A stretch of 64,000 nucleotides of DNA from Siphonodentalium dalli (lineage: Eukaryota; Mollusca; Scaphopoda; Gadilida; Siphonodentaliidae): the NCBI GenBank assembly GCA_032622095.1, contig CP136064.1:179834011-179898010 (forward strand), given 5' to 3'. Positions 11,644 to 23,274 of the stretch are shown here, piece after piece. The first letter of the stretch is position 1. Each line of letters begins with the position of its first letter. The position numbers and the translations under genes are program-made. The notes beneath the pieces were generated by a model. That model worked only from the letters and a program-made list of their open reading frames with translations. It had not been told where the DNA came from and ran no database searches.

Positions 11644-11995
11644 ATTCTTCTAGTGGGTTGGACCTGATAATTTTACTGAGATGTTGTCTTGGTGTTTCCT
11701 CTTCCTCACGTTGTGTCATTTCGAAAATCTCAATTGTCATCAAAACACATTCTGCAGAAATAATGTATACCGCTATATGCATGCGGATTGTGGCCGGTTA
11801 GTGCTCGCGATTTAGGCATAATATATTGACATATACAAATGGCAAATCTGATAGATTGGGTCAGTCGCGCATCATCGGCAGTGTGCGTCGTTAACGCTAC
11901 ACAGAGAAGATACCTTGTGCGTTCAGCTGCTACTAAATAAACTACCTGGTTTATATAAAATAAACCCACTTGGTGAATACGGCCCATGGTGTTGT
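11644..11995 (-). pseudogene. PIF/Harbinger transposase N-terminal fragment, copy 1
   Basis: On the minus strand, reading in from about 11995: FYINQVVYLVAAER, then a frame break, then TQREEEETPRQ, then RSNPLEES. The R-(D-R)-S-N-P-L-E segment is typical of the start of Harbinger transposases. The outer side begins at a TTGGTGAATAC sequence (plus strand) that is shared with the copies at 48160 and 59310 and probably marks the element end. The catalytic DDE domain is absent. Frameshifts and the adjacent hAT terminus make it non-functional. Confidence 0.6.
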
Positions 11996-12071
11996 GTGCG
12001 AGGGGTACATACACACAGGGGCGGTCTAGTCACCCAATCCTAATATGTTATACGCTACCACAGAAATCAGT

Positions 12072-12822
12072 TTAAAAGGTTAGGCCCTGGAAGCCCTAAC
12101 AAAATCTGATCTGTCTAGCTTGAGAGCCGATATCCGTCTGCTTGCACCGTTAACATTGTTAACAAAATGTTATACGCTACCCAGGGGGGGGTGTTTCCAG
12201 GCACGTATGCCGGGGTGGGTGGGTGGTCGATAGGACCAACAAACATTTTTTCCGCAACTCAAAAATATTTTTCCTGCAAGTCTTTTTGACTGTTTTTGCA
12301 ATGAGTTTGGCTTAAAACACATCTATATGTCAATATTAACATACATGACAAATTTCCTATGATGAAACTGTATAGCTTGTAGCCCATGCTAATGGATTGA
12401 ATTTTGAAATCCAAGATGGCTGCTGGCAGCCATGTTTTTTTTTACCGAATGACCCCAAAATGACTTGTTCCTATTTACGTGCCTGCAATTTTTTTCAGAC
12501 TCATCCCTTCGCTACCAGGGAAATATGCTAAACAAAGTTAGGCATTGGCAGCGCTATATAACACGATTTGATCATTCTAGCCTGCATGACATCCGCTCTC
12601 CGTCTGATGGTACCGCTAACACTGAAAACAAAAAGGACCACAACTCTCTATATATAACATACGTTTGACTAAATAACGGATTTGTCTGATACATTTAAAA
12701 AAAACGCTGTTAAAAACACATTTTTAACATGTTAACAATGTCAGCGGTGCCATCAGACGGATATCGGATCTCCAGTTATACAGGTCAGATCTTGTTAGCG
12801 CTTACAGGGCCTAACACGTTAA
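12072..12822. mobile_element. 751-bp TTAA-flanked inverted-repeat element, copy 1
   Basis: The left end TTAAAAGGTTAGGCCCTGG and the right end CAGGGCCTAACACGTTAA are inverted partners. Inverted similarity continues inward (GATCTG, GATATCCGTCTG, ACATTGTTAAC) for about 110 bp with gaps. TTAA lies at both edges. The interior carries a CCAAGATGGCTGCTGGCAGC segment and no transposase. The right TIR merges into the 33-bp minisatellite, whose units start with the same CCTAAC, so the array probably grew from the terminus. Confidence 0.65.
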
Positions 12823-12941
12823 ACAGGTTTACGTTGGTAGCGCCTAACATTTTAAACAGGTTTACGTTGGTAGCGCCTAACATTTTAAACAGGTTTACGT
12901 TGGTAGCGCCTAACATTTTAAACAGGTTTAACAATTATTCG
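12810..12941 (+). repeat. 33-bp minisatellite, 3-4 units
   Basis: Units start at 12810, 12843, 12876 and a partial 12909: CCTAACATTTTAAACAGG then TTTACGTTGGTAGCG. The first unit has CACGTT in place of CATTTT. The last unit runs into the duplication junction. Confidence 0.9.
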
Positions 12942-13288
12942 ACATTTTTCAACCGTGGCTAATTATTCGACATTTTTCAACCGTAGTGGGGGTGTCATGT
13001 TGGAAATTTCCAGCGCTTGGAGGCTCGAGGCCAGACTAGATGCTAGGATTTTGCGATTTATGTAGAGCTAGATTACTAGATGTTTGGATTTATTGTAATT
13101 TCAGGTCAGATCTAAATTTCTCACATTTGACAGAGCCATGGTTCGCCCAGTAGATTATGTTGATCCATTCGACCACAGGGTGCAAATGGAATTACGCAAG
13201 CATGTGTTTGGTCTAGTTGAAGGGGTGGTGTAGTTGGAATTATCAAGGTGGACACCGTCACAAAGGGGACCCTCTAGCCACGTCACTG

Positions 13289-13640
13289 ATTCTTCTAGTG
13301 GGTTGGACCTGATAATTTTACTGAGATGTTGTCTTGGTGTTTCCTCTTCCTCACGTTGTGTCATTTCGAAAATCTCAATTGTCATCAAAACACATTCTGC
13401 AGAAATAATGTATACCGCTATATGCATGCGGATTGTGGCCGGTTAGTGCTCGCGATTTAGGCATAATATATTGACATATACAAATGGCAAATCTGATAGA
13501 TTGGGTCAGTCGCGCATCATCGGCAGTGTGCGTCGTTAACGCTACACAGAGAAGATACCTTGTGCGTTCAGCTGCTACTAAATAAACTACCTAGTTTATA
13601 TAAAATAAACCCACTTGGTGAATACGGCCCATGGTGTTGT
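13289..13640 (-). pseudogene. PIF/Harbinger transposase N-terminal fragment, copy 2
   Basis: Second copy produced by the 1,645-bp tandem duplication; near-identical to 11644-11995, with the same frame breaks and the same RSNPLEES motif cut by the hAT-like terminus. Confidence 0.6.
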
Positions 13641-13716
13641 GTGCGAGGGGTACATACACACAGGGGCGGTCTAGTCACCCAATCCTAATATGTTATACGC
13701 TACCACAGAAATCAGT

Positions 13717-14481
13717 TTAAAAGGTTAGGCCCTGGAAGCCCTAACAAAATCTGATCTGTCTAGCTTGAGAGCCGATATCCGTCTGCTTGCACCGTTAACA
13801 TTGTTAACAAAATGTTATACGCTACCCAGGGGGGGGGGGGTGTTTCCAGGCACGTATGCCGGGGTGGGTGGGTGGTCGATAGGACCAACAAACAATTTTT
13901 TCCGCAACTCAAAAATATTTTTCCTGCAAGTCTTTTTGACTGTTTTTGCAATGAGTTTGGCTTAAAACACATCTATATGTGAATATTAACATACATGACA
14001 AATTTCCTATGATGATCAGACAAACTGTATAGCTTGTAGCCCATGCTAATGGATTGAATTTTGAAATCCAAGATGGCTGCTGGCAGCCATGTTTTTTTTT
14101 TACCGAATGACCCCAAAATGACTTGTTCCTATTTACGTGCCTGCAATTTTTTTCAGACTCATCCCTTCGCTACCAGGGAAATATGCTAAACAAAGTTAGG
14201 CATTGGCAGCGCTATATAACACGATTTGATCATTCTAGCCTGCATGACACCCGCTCTCCGTCTGATGGCACCGCTAACACTGAAAACAAAAAAGGACCAC
14301 AACTCTCTATATATAACATACGTTTGACTAAATAACGGATTTGTCTGATACATTTAAAAAAAACGCTGTTAAAAACACATTTTTAACATGTTAACAATGT
14401 CAGCGGTGCCATCAGACGGATATCGGATCTCCAGTTATACAGGTCAGATCTTGTTAGCGCTTACAGGGCCTAACACGTTAA
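13717..14481. mobile_element. TTAA-flanked inverted-repeat element, copy 2
   Basis: Duplicate of 12072-12822, with TTAA at 13717-13720 and 14478-14481. It is slightly longer because of a longer G run near 13829 and a small insertion near 14012. Confidence 0.65.
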
Positions 14482-14666
14482 ACAGGTTTACGTTGGTAGC
14501 GCCTAACATTTTAAACAGGTTTACGTTGGTAGCGCCTAACATTTTAAACAGGTTTACGTTGGTAGCGCCTAACATTTTAAACAGGTTTACGTTGGTAGCG
14601 CCTAACATTTTAAACAGGTTTACGTTGGTAGCGCCTAACACGTTAAACAGGTTTACGCTGGTAGCG
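14469..14666 (+). repeat. 33-bp minisatellite, 6 units
   Basis: Units start at 14469, 14502, 14535, 14568, 14601 and 14634. First and last units carry CACGTT, the inner four CATTTT. This array is longer than in the upstream duplicate and keeps its far boundary, CATGGCATTGTTAGGG. Confidence 0.9.
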
Positions 14667-14690
14667 CATGGCATTGTTAGGGTCTGGTGA

Positions 14691-15689
14691 TCTAATAGTC
14701 GAATGATGTCCCATCGGTCACAGGACCGGCCATATGGATAATTTTTTGTATCTTTTACATCTCGCTTGACGACCCGCGTGGGTGCCACGTTATCTGATAC
14801 ATCCAGTTATAGTTCCATATAACATTCCATCCTATCACGCGACAGCCATTTCGCAAAAACAGGGACGTGTGTCTGTGTGTAGATGAACATTAGCGGTGTC
14901 CAATCTTTATGGTAACATCATAATGATAGCTTTCGAAAAAAAATTCGTAATTGTCGCGTGCCTGTTTCCTCTTCTATAGTTTTTTCTTGTTGTTGGGTTG
15001 ATTGGTTGACGATTTTATTTTTAATTGGAGATAAAACTTCTCTTCTGTCACCATGCCAGGACTTCCTTCATATCACGACCAATATGAACAAATGAGCTGT
15101 TAGATTTACAACTATCAAATAACGTTTGTGTTTTGACTTTAAAAATTTATTATTTACTTATTTATTTAACAAATCGCCGAGTAAAACAATCCTAGTGCGA
15201 ACCGTCGCATTCTATAGTGGCGACTATGAAATAATATAACATTCCACAATAGCTCACACCTGTAAATTGTATGGGGATAAAACAAAATGTTTATCAATGG
15301 CGATAACTTTTTGGCCACAAAACGACATCATAAACCATATCAATCGACAGTCCAACAAGACCCGAGAAGACGAAACCATGGATTTCGAATGTTATACAAT
15401 CAGTTCAATGGGCGGAGCTTTTAACAGTGTTGATTGAGGGCGTGTCTATCGTGTGAGTGTCAGCTTGGATTTTGGAGTTCGGCTAGTGGACGACAAGAGT
15501 GGATGAGCTGTGCAATTCTAATTAATTGAAGCTCTCCACATATTCCATTATAGTTAGAGGAGCTTACGGTTGTTATGATACAAAATAGTACATAAATAGT
15601 TTAATTAGTTTAGCAGTGTTTGTCCTTATGATATAATACACAGGAGAACATAAATTATGTTAGCCTTTAATTTGTGAAAATTATAACAA
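14691..15689. other. No gene seen
   Basis: AT-rich, short ORFs only. No recognised element. Confidence 0.45.
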
Positions 15690-15965
15690 GTGTCATCCCT
15701 TCTGCCATGGTTGTGTCTAGCTATCAGGGCGATATTATACTTGAAAAACGTTTTCTAGATAGCTACGTGCATATATATGACAGCATACACGCAGGTCATA
15801 TAAAATGAAATCGTTCACAGTCAAATAAGTGTCGAAAATGAACGTCCGTTAGTAAAATAATGGATCGTTGTTTGTGAAATAATGTACGATCTCGAAATAA
15901 CCATCCATTTTCCTATAAACTGGACGCGATGGACAAATGAGTGACGTCACTACCATGTTTTTAGC
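15690..15965 (+). repeat. Dispersed repeat, copy 1 of a 275-bp pair
   Basis: Aligns in the same orientation with 20370-20645. Shared blocks include CCCTTCTG, GATATTATACTTGAA, TTTTCTAGATAGCTAC, AAAATGAAATCGTTCA, ATCGTTGTTTGT and ACCATCCATTTTCCTATAA. Small indels and substitutions separate the copies. No obvious termini. Confidence 0.85.
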
Positions 15966-18159
15966 ATGGATGAATTTCCAATACCAGGGCGCAAATAGAA
16001 ATTTCAGTACATTATGATTTGATAACAAAAAAGTAGTTTGAATACAGGAATAAGTTGTTTGAATACATTGAAAGTATGCATGGATATACAACAAATAGGG
16101 TGAACAAAGAATTGGCATTGCAGCAAGTGACCGGCCCAGTCGCCGATTGGTAGAAAATATTTACTAATCTTTATTTTATTGAAGCTGTGGAAAGGGCCGT
16201 TAGATCCGTTCTGTTGGGTCGTATTTTTCCTCTATAAGTACTTTGAGCTATAGCCGGCGAGTGGATGGATGTTCACCATGCACTCGTTGAATAGCGTTGT
16301 CAATAAACCGGTTACCGAGCGAGCAAAACTCCCATACATACACTCGGTTTTAACTAGAACGTTGATATCGGTGTATTCTCAATTCTCCAATAATGATAAC
16401 AATATCATTGCCATCAAGCCGCGCCGGAGTCCACTCGGGGTCGACGTCAGCGTTTATTGGTATACATGCTTACAAGTTAAGGGACGGGCACGTCTTCACA
16501 TACAGGTTAATTACATCCTACTTTGTCTGCGTTGGCTGTCAGGAAAAACCAACGAAAAAACCTCTTGGGGGGAAAAAACGATGGAAACCTGCTTTCAGAA
16601 ACCAACATCTCTAACGCAGCTCTAATGTTAGGAAATTCATTCTAATTCATCAATTGTGCGACACAAACCTGTGCACACACTGTATAATATATAAATATAA
16701 ATTAACATATATAACATGTTCATATATATACGCTATGGTCGTGATCGAATGACACATTATATGCGTTTAATATAAATGACTATAAAACTATTACCTTATA
16801 AATAAGTTGCGATACGCACATTTCAAAGTTGCAATTAACTTTCATTAATGATTATTCAACAGAATTCAACGTCAATTTTCTATAATATGCATGATTTCAT
16901 GCGTTATAAGGATATCTGTTTCTCAGATATAGTTTCAACATACGCATCTCCTTACGTTATTGAACCGTCAATCCATAACATTACTCAAATGTTTGAAAAA
17001 AAAAATTGGAGCTGACCCGAGCCGACCCGACGGACAAGGCGATTTGGCTAGAAATGGCAACACACGCTCTATAATAGCGTGACCTCTTTTCATTGTTCAT
17101 GCACGAAGCGTAATAGATCGCTCACTCATTATCACGAACAGCGAATACAATATTTTTCGGCTGATGTGCTTTGCACTAAACGCTGCAAAAATTATCATTA
17201 TACCAGGTTTAAACCGGAGACGACGATTATACACCTATTGTTTCAGGGAAGATACGTCCACTATCACTGGCCGCATATTTCACAATGAAGGGAAATAAGA
17301 TAATATACCACATTAAATATACTGAATACTCTTTGGCGAGTAGTTCCCTTAGGATATGTTCATATATTAAGTTCAACAAACAAACGTTTGAACAACATTT
17401 CCAACCAAGGAATATATAATATTTCTGCAATTGAATCTTTTTTGGTCTTTCTGTCGTCTGCTTATATTTCTTGAACATCCTTCCAGATGAATAATAGATA
17501 ATTCCAATGTATACTTTTAGAACTGAATGGGAGAATCAACTCAGTAAACAAAGGGTTAAACCAAGTGAATTAGCGATGCCACAGGTCGGGCAATTATCCT
17601 GGTGGCTAAGTAGGTTCGTGCTAGCAAGTCATAACTGCTGCACCCTCGGGCCAATGACCACCAAGAATAGCACGCCCAATGCTAATCAATGTGTTAGATG
17701 ACAACGATATTTTCCTTACCATTAGTTGTCTCTTTGGTCGCCCGTCTATGTGTTCAGATACCATGCATTATCAAACGAATGTCAGGGTTTGCTCAGTACT
17801 TTAGAAGAAAATTTGTAGCTTTATTCTCATTTTTCTGTGGGTGGGTTTCCCAATATGTGGTGTCCCTAAAAGGTTTATGTTGATAGAGATCATCATGGTT
17901 TATTTTTGCGCGGACATCGTTGGAGACACATTTTCACGAACTGCAAAGGTCAAAGAGGCAAATCGTGAACCATTATGATCACAATCACAAAGAAACGCTA
18001 TTTTGTTTGTCGAAAGCTTGTTTTATTTTCGGATAAAACATAGAGTTTTGTTTAAGGGCTGAAAATGGCAGAATAACCGCAACTTTTAGCGAAATCGTGT
18101 CATTAGATAAGTTTCGCAGAATGAAGTACTACTGATAAGAATTACGAATAAGGTACTAA
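15966..18159. other. No gene seen
   Basis: An ORF of 118 codons at 16269-16625 has an internal competing frame and no recognisable domain. Otherwise AT-rich sequence without supportable features. Confidence 0.4.
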
Positions 18160-18640
18160 CAGGCCACACCCCTCGTCCGATCATCACCAAACTGTATATG
18201 CATCTTCAGAGTGACCTCTAGATGGGAGCCATCGATAGTTTCCAAATTTCTTTGAAAAACATGGCTGCCAGTGGCCATCTTGGATTTTACTCATTGCATG
18301 ACTAAATCCTTCCGCACAACCCACAGGCCTCATCCGATCGTCACAAAACTTCATAAGGATCTTCGGGATGACCTCCAGATCGGAGACAACGATGTTTTCC
18401 AAAGGCCATCTTGAATTTTACTCTTTAAATTCTTTGGCGCTCCCTACGTGACACATCCTCATCACACACCCAAACTTCATACGTGCCACATCCTCATCTC
18501 TCATCCAAACTTCATATGATTCTTTAGTGTTACCTCTAGATGGAAGCTGTCCAATTCTTCCGAAATTTGTTAAAACATGGGCACCTGGAGCCATCTTGGT
18601 TGCACATTTGAATCCATCGGCACACCCTGCAGCCCACATT
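18160..18640 (+). repeat. About 150-bp tandem repeat, 3 units
   Basis: Repeating blocks: CATCCGATCGTCAC..AAACTTCATA, then a GATCTTCG/GATTCTTTAG block, GACCTCTAGATGG and GGCCATCTTGGATTTTAC. The third unit has an inserted partial duplication (GTGCCACATCCTCATC twice near 18440-18500). Confidence 0.75.
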
Positions 18641-19302
18641 TAGTGATGACATATTTGTAATGAAATTAATTTCATTTACACAATACAATTCATTTACTGA
18701 AATTTGTTTACTTTCCTTCTTTATCATTATATTGACTGCTCAGCAAAAAATTATTAACACCTCTCCAAGTTGAGCGACAGTGTCATTGACACTTTCATTC
18801 AAACTGTTTTGACTTTCCTTCTTTATCATTCTATTAACTGCTCAGCATAAGACACTTCCATTTTAATTTTATACTGTTATCAAATTTTATTTTTGCAAAA
18901 TGCTTTTTATGATTCGCAGCAGATAGTGCCCAATTAGCTTTTATTTATTCTGTTTAATTGATAGTTTATTAAATTATCTTCAGTTGTTATAAAATCATCT
19001 TGTTAGAACTGGTCAAGAAATTTGTAAGTCACTCAGACTGTATCAGAGTCACTGGTGAAGTCTTGAATGACAAGATGTTTTCGGGTCACAATCTGGAACA
19101 GTGATGAATTCTATTCACCCAACAGAGAGGTGCAGTATTTGTTCTGAAGTGAATGCCCACTCCTATAGAAGACAATATATATTATATAATTCAGTATACA
19201 ATGAATATCAGCATTTATGGGTCAAATTTAATGATATATTTAGAAAAAAAGACAAAAGGAAAATAATTTCATATTGTGGAAAAAAACATATTTTTGAGCT
19301 GG
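18641..19302. other. No gene; short direct repeat about 100 bp apart
   Basis: CTTTCCTTCTTTATCATT followed by a TATTGACTGCTCAGCA-like block occurs at about 18711-18750 and again at 18812-18850. Nothing else recognised. Confidence 0.5.
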
Positions 19303-19470
19303 TAACTTTTCAGGATATAGTCGAAAATATGGCTTGTTGCCATTCATCGGAAAGCTCTCGGGGAGTGTTTTCCGATGAATGGCAACAAAGCCATATTTCC
19401 GACTAAATCCTGAAAAGTTACCCATAATTCTGCTGTGGTTATGGGGTCGATTAATTAGGGCATTACTGTA
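19303..19470. mobile_element. Mariner-like palindromic MITE, truncated copy
   Basis: Right half complete, ending GGGCATTACTGTA. The left arm starts only at the TTTTCAGGATATAGTCG block. The apex is TCGGAAAGCTCTC/TTTTCCGATGA. A full-length relative lies at 39980-40225 and a half copy at 39783-39925. The terminus CAGTAATGCCCTAA preceded by TA fits Tc1/mariner-type ends with a TA target; this is inferred. Confidence 0.75.
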
Positions 19471-19736
19471 GCCAGTTGTTTGCATTTTGCATTTTTTTGT
19501 CAATTTTAGTGCCAACCTACTTTTACCACAGGAGGGTGGTATACCTTTATCACATTTATCACGATTGAGACATTCAGCCCGTTCAGTAGATGTGCTGGAC
19601 ATGATGAAAAAAAAACGTTTAAAAACAATACTCATTGGCTAGGACTGCAAACCATCATCACATTTATTTATGTTATAATCTGGTATATTTATATATTGGG
19701 TTATATATAGGATAATGGCTGAAAATAATTGTAAAT

Positions 19737-19796
19737 TATTTCAGAGAATGGATCGATCGAGGCCGCCAGCCGATATCGTTCCATTCTCTGAAATAA
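19737..19796. other. 17-bp stem hairpin
   Basis: TATTTCAGAGAATGGA and its inverse TCCATTCTCTGAAATA flank a 27-base loop containing GATCGATC. It may be the core of a small palindromic element. Confidence 0.7.
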
Positions 19797-19799
19797 TGT

Positions 19800-20369
19800 A
19801 CAGTCTGAAGCTATTATCTGGCTTAAAATATGGCAGACTCCAAAGCGTCACCTCTAATCAGAATGGATTAACCCGACAGTGGGCAAAGACACCTGAGTTG
19901 TACCATGTGGTTGGCCCTATCCACCGATCATAGGTTACACGGATGGTGTGATATCTTAACCCATTGTCAACTTTATTGTCTGGCATAGCCGCATTACCCC
20001 ATGGCGTTTCTAGCCGTTGACTGAACACGGCGTGTACCGACAATGAGCTCCTTCTGTGATAGATTTAGTCAATATCTTCGGAGTTTTGCCCTTACTTTTC
20101 GGCAATTGTATTAAATTATTTATGCGGCATATTTCTGATTTGGCGGAGAATTATTGAATGACTGATTGGTGCGCGCGGTATATGCCTAATCAGATATTTG
20201 GCGATCATGTTGGTTTAGATCGTTACTGAAGATCGAATGACACATTTACATGTAAATTACTATATTAGTTTAGGGTTTATCGTGATGGATGTTACAACAT
20301 GACACGAAATTAGATTCGAGACATTTTAACAGTTGAAAGATCAATGCCAATCTGACGAGGTTCAAAAGG
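19800..20369. other. No gene seen
   Basis: Only short antiparallel ORFs (19715-19933 plus, 19858-20043 minus), without recognisable content. Confidence 0.45.
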
Positions 20370-20645
20370 GATATATATCCCTTCTGTCATGATTGTGTCT
20401 AGCTACATGTATCAATCAGGTCGATATTATACTTGAAGGCGTTTTCTAGATAGCTACATGCATATAGTATGATTTTATGCATGCAAGTCATAAAATGAAA
20501 TCGTTCAGTCAAATAGACGTGGGAAATGAGCGTCCGTTATTAAAATAATTTATCGTTGTTTGTAAAATAATGTACGAAATCGACAATAACCATCCATTTT
20601 CCTATAACGCAATGAACAAAGGAGTGACGTAATATCCATATTTTA
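20370..20645 (+). repeat. Dispersed repeat, copy 2 of a 275-bp pair
   Basis: Partner of 15690-15965, same orientation, about 4.7 kb apart. Both end in a GTGACGT...CCAT(G/A)TTTT block. Confidence 0.85.
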
Positions 20646-21724
20646 ATCAGGTATATTATACAGGTTCTGTATATTTATGTGTGCATACCTCAACTTGTGA
20701 GAAGCTTATATAAATTCAATCGGGCTGAATTAGGAGGATAACATGAATTTTTGACCGACTGTTTGCACATTCATGCATGTGCTGTGATTTTCTCAGTCAA
20801 GTTTAATTTTGAACTACATACTGGTGATTTCTAAATGTGTCTAGGTAGGATAAGAGTGCATGGATAGTCAATTGGATTAAATCTGAGTGAGGTGAGTAAA
20901 AAAAAAACCTGAGCGGAAAACAATGTTGTTTTGTTTTTAACACCCGTAATTGCAAAACAAAATTAAATCAACCCCGTATCGCAAATTTGTCCAGACCCCT
21001 CCCCATCATCAGCTGGGAAATTGCTATGATTTTGTCTGACAAGTTGTTGTTGATAGTATATAAAGCTTGTAGATCATTAAGTATATTTATTAACATACCC
21101 CCCATCCTACCAAATTAAGTAGACATAATTCGGAGGGGTTTAAATGAGCCACGGACATGGGCCATTTCATTGAACCTAAAAACAATAATGGTTACGTAAT
21201 TTGGCAGTAGGCACATTATGGGTCAATAATTACACGAAATATCGATATACATGATTTTTATACTCCGAAAAACTTGTTTTAAACTCACATATGAACGCTC
21301 TTTATTTTTCCTCATCATTAAAAGGCAAACACATAACAAAGATCGTTAATTATTTTTCCCTTCAAAAGAAAACTCGTGGTCAGATTTGTTTCTTTTAAAT
21401 TTATGACTTGAACAATTGTTTTTAGTCTGGCTGTCGGAGCTGAATTATATAGGACCTACCCGGAAAAAATTCTTAACAAACTAAATGTGGTATCGTTGGA
21501 AAGAGGAGACCATATCCAAAATCCGCTTTGGGAAAAAATTTCTACAGCGCCCTGAATAGTGGAGGGGTCTGACGTATTTTATGAAGGTAATTGTGATTAC
21601 GGGATTCTGTATGTGCGCTAAGTGATCTAGATAAATGTTGTTTTCAGTAATGTACATATATTTATATATAACTAGCAGGTGGATCCGACATCGTCCGGGT
21701 TGTTTCCCCTCTGCTTTTCAGCGA
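20646..21724. other. No gene seen
   Basis: AT-rich, no recognised exon or repeat. Confidence 0.45.
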
Positions 21725-22705
21725 ATTGCGCGATTTGACCTTGAATTGTCCATTTTGAAGGTCAAGGTCAGGTCGGGGTCAACCCGACTTCGTCCGGGCT
21801 TTGACCTTGAATTGTCCATTTTGAAGGTCAAGGTCAAGTGGGGTCACGATTTGACCAGTCCAAAACACTGCCCGGACAAAAGTACCCGACAAACGTGCCC
21901 GTCGAAATCCATCCGGTTTTACCCGATTTGACCTTGAATTTATCATTTTGAAGGTCAAGGTCAGGTCGGTGTCACGACTCGACCCGTCCAAAACACTCAG
22001 TGGACAAAAGTAACCCTATGTATAAAATATCGTCGAAATCCCATCAAAATTGGTGATTTGACCTTGAATTGAACCGATGTCAAGGTCAAGTCGCACGGGC
22101 AAATGAATATGCTTATGATACTCCCCGCCCGAAGGTACCCCCACATACCAAGTTTCATCGAAATCCCGTGATATTCGGGCGTTTGACCTTGAAATGACCC
22201 GATTTCAAGGTCAAGGTCACGTCGCACGGGCAAATTAATAAGTTTATGCCACTCCCCCGGCCGAAGGTACCCCTACATACCAAGTTTCATCGAAATCCCG
22301 TGATATTCGGGCGTTTGACCTTGAAATTACCCGATTTCAAGGTCAAGGTCACGTCGCACGGGCAAATTAATAGGCCCATGTCACTCCCCGGCCGAAAATA
22401 CCCCCACATACCAAGTTTCATCGAAATCGGCTCGGCCGTTTTCGAGTCCATCGATTACAGACAGACACACAGACACACACACAGATCTTCCAAAAAATAT
22501 ATAATAGACTAGAAGGTAACCCGACTTCGTCCGGGCTTTGACCATGACTTGACCATTTTGAAGGTCAAGGTCAGTTGGGGTAACGATTTGACCCGTCCAA
22601 AACACTGCCCGGACAAAAGTACCCGACAAAAGTACCCGTCGAAATCCATCCTGTTTTACCCGATTTGACCTTGAATTGATCATTTTGAAGGTCAAGGTCA
22701 TTATC
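21725..22705 (+). repeat. Tandem-like array rich in TGACCTTGA / TCAAGGTCA
   Basis: Seven to eight units, each with TTTGACCTTGAATTG-type sequence facing TTTTGAAGGTCAAGGTCA, so each forms a small inverted repeat. Two subtypes occur: one with CCCGACTTCGTCCGGGC and CCGTCCAAAACACT (21737-22000, 22511-22705), the other with ACATACCAAGTTTCATCGAA (22080-22440). A CATCGAAATCGGCTCGGCC end followed by CAGACAGACACACAGACA lies at 22415-22485. That looks like the 3' end of an interspersed element, after which the array restarts. Confidence 0.8.
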
Positions 22706-23274
22706 ACATGTCTGTATAGTACGTGTATACATGCTTCTGTTAATCCATATATATCTTATTTTCTTTAATAGACTGAAATCACATACTTATGAACAAAGCA
22801 GAAGATACATTCAGTTCCACTCGAATTCGATCACTGGGGAAACTTACATGATGACGTTGTTTGTCGACTGTCGTTGAAATCGACATGATGACATGTTATG
22901 AATGAAATGAACATTATGAAATGGACACGCTTCTCCACCTAGCCTGCGTAATGAGTATATATCTAGCGGAGAGCCCCCCCCCCCCCCCCCCAGCACGCCA
23001 ATTAATATAATGGTCAGGTCCAGTTCCACTCTCGACAACATACATGTATATGACTATTTATAATTACCGACACGAAATATAATCCTTATGCATGTGAATC
23101 TTATTTGGTGAGAATCTATAAAGTGATCTTGATAAGAATTGTTTTAGACGCTACAGATACCTTCATGTGAGTCGTTTAGCTTTTTGGTTCGTTAATTACG
23201 CTAGCGTATGATCATATTAAAAAGTAGAGATATGAAACTGAAAATACGATCATAATTAGTCGGGCACTGTGTGA
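22706..23274. other. No gene; C run near 22976-22991
   Basis: A homopolymer C tract of about 16 bases; otherwise nothing supportable. Confidence 0.45.

Larger units (their letters stand above)
11313..14690 (+). repeat. 1,645-bp tandem segmental duplication
   Basis: Unit 1 is 11313-12957 and unit 2 is 12958 to about 14690. Both start GCTAATTATTCGACATTTTT and align at a constant offset of 1,645 bases. Differences are few: a G-run of about 8 versus 12 (12183, 13829), a small insertion near 14012, some substitutions, and 33-bp minisatellite copy number. Near-identity means a very recent duplication, or an assembly artefact such as two haplotypes joined in tandem. Each unit contains the hAT relic end, a Harbinger transposase piece, a TTAA element and the minisatellite. 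Confidence 0.9.

Noticed and set aside
14444-14788. 114-codon minus ORF with repeated NVNLFKMLGAT
   Set aside because: The 33-bp minisatellite is a multiple of three, so any frame through it stays open and repeats.
16269-16625. 118-codon plus-strand ORF
   Set aside because: Overlapped by another open frame; no recognisable domain; codon use not distinctive by eye.
17560-17660. tRNA-like segment (TGGTGGCTAAGTAGG)
   Set aside because: No B box at the expected distance and no cloverleaf pairing.
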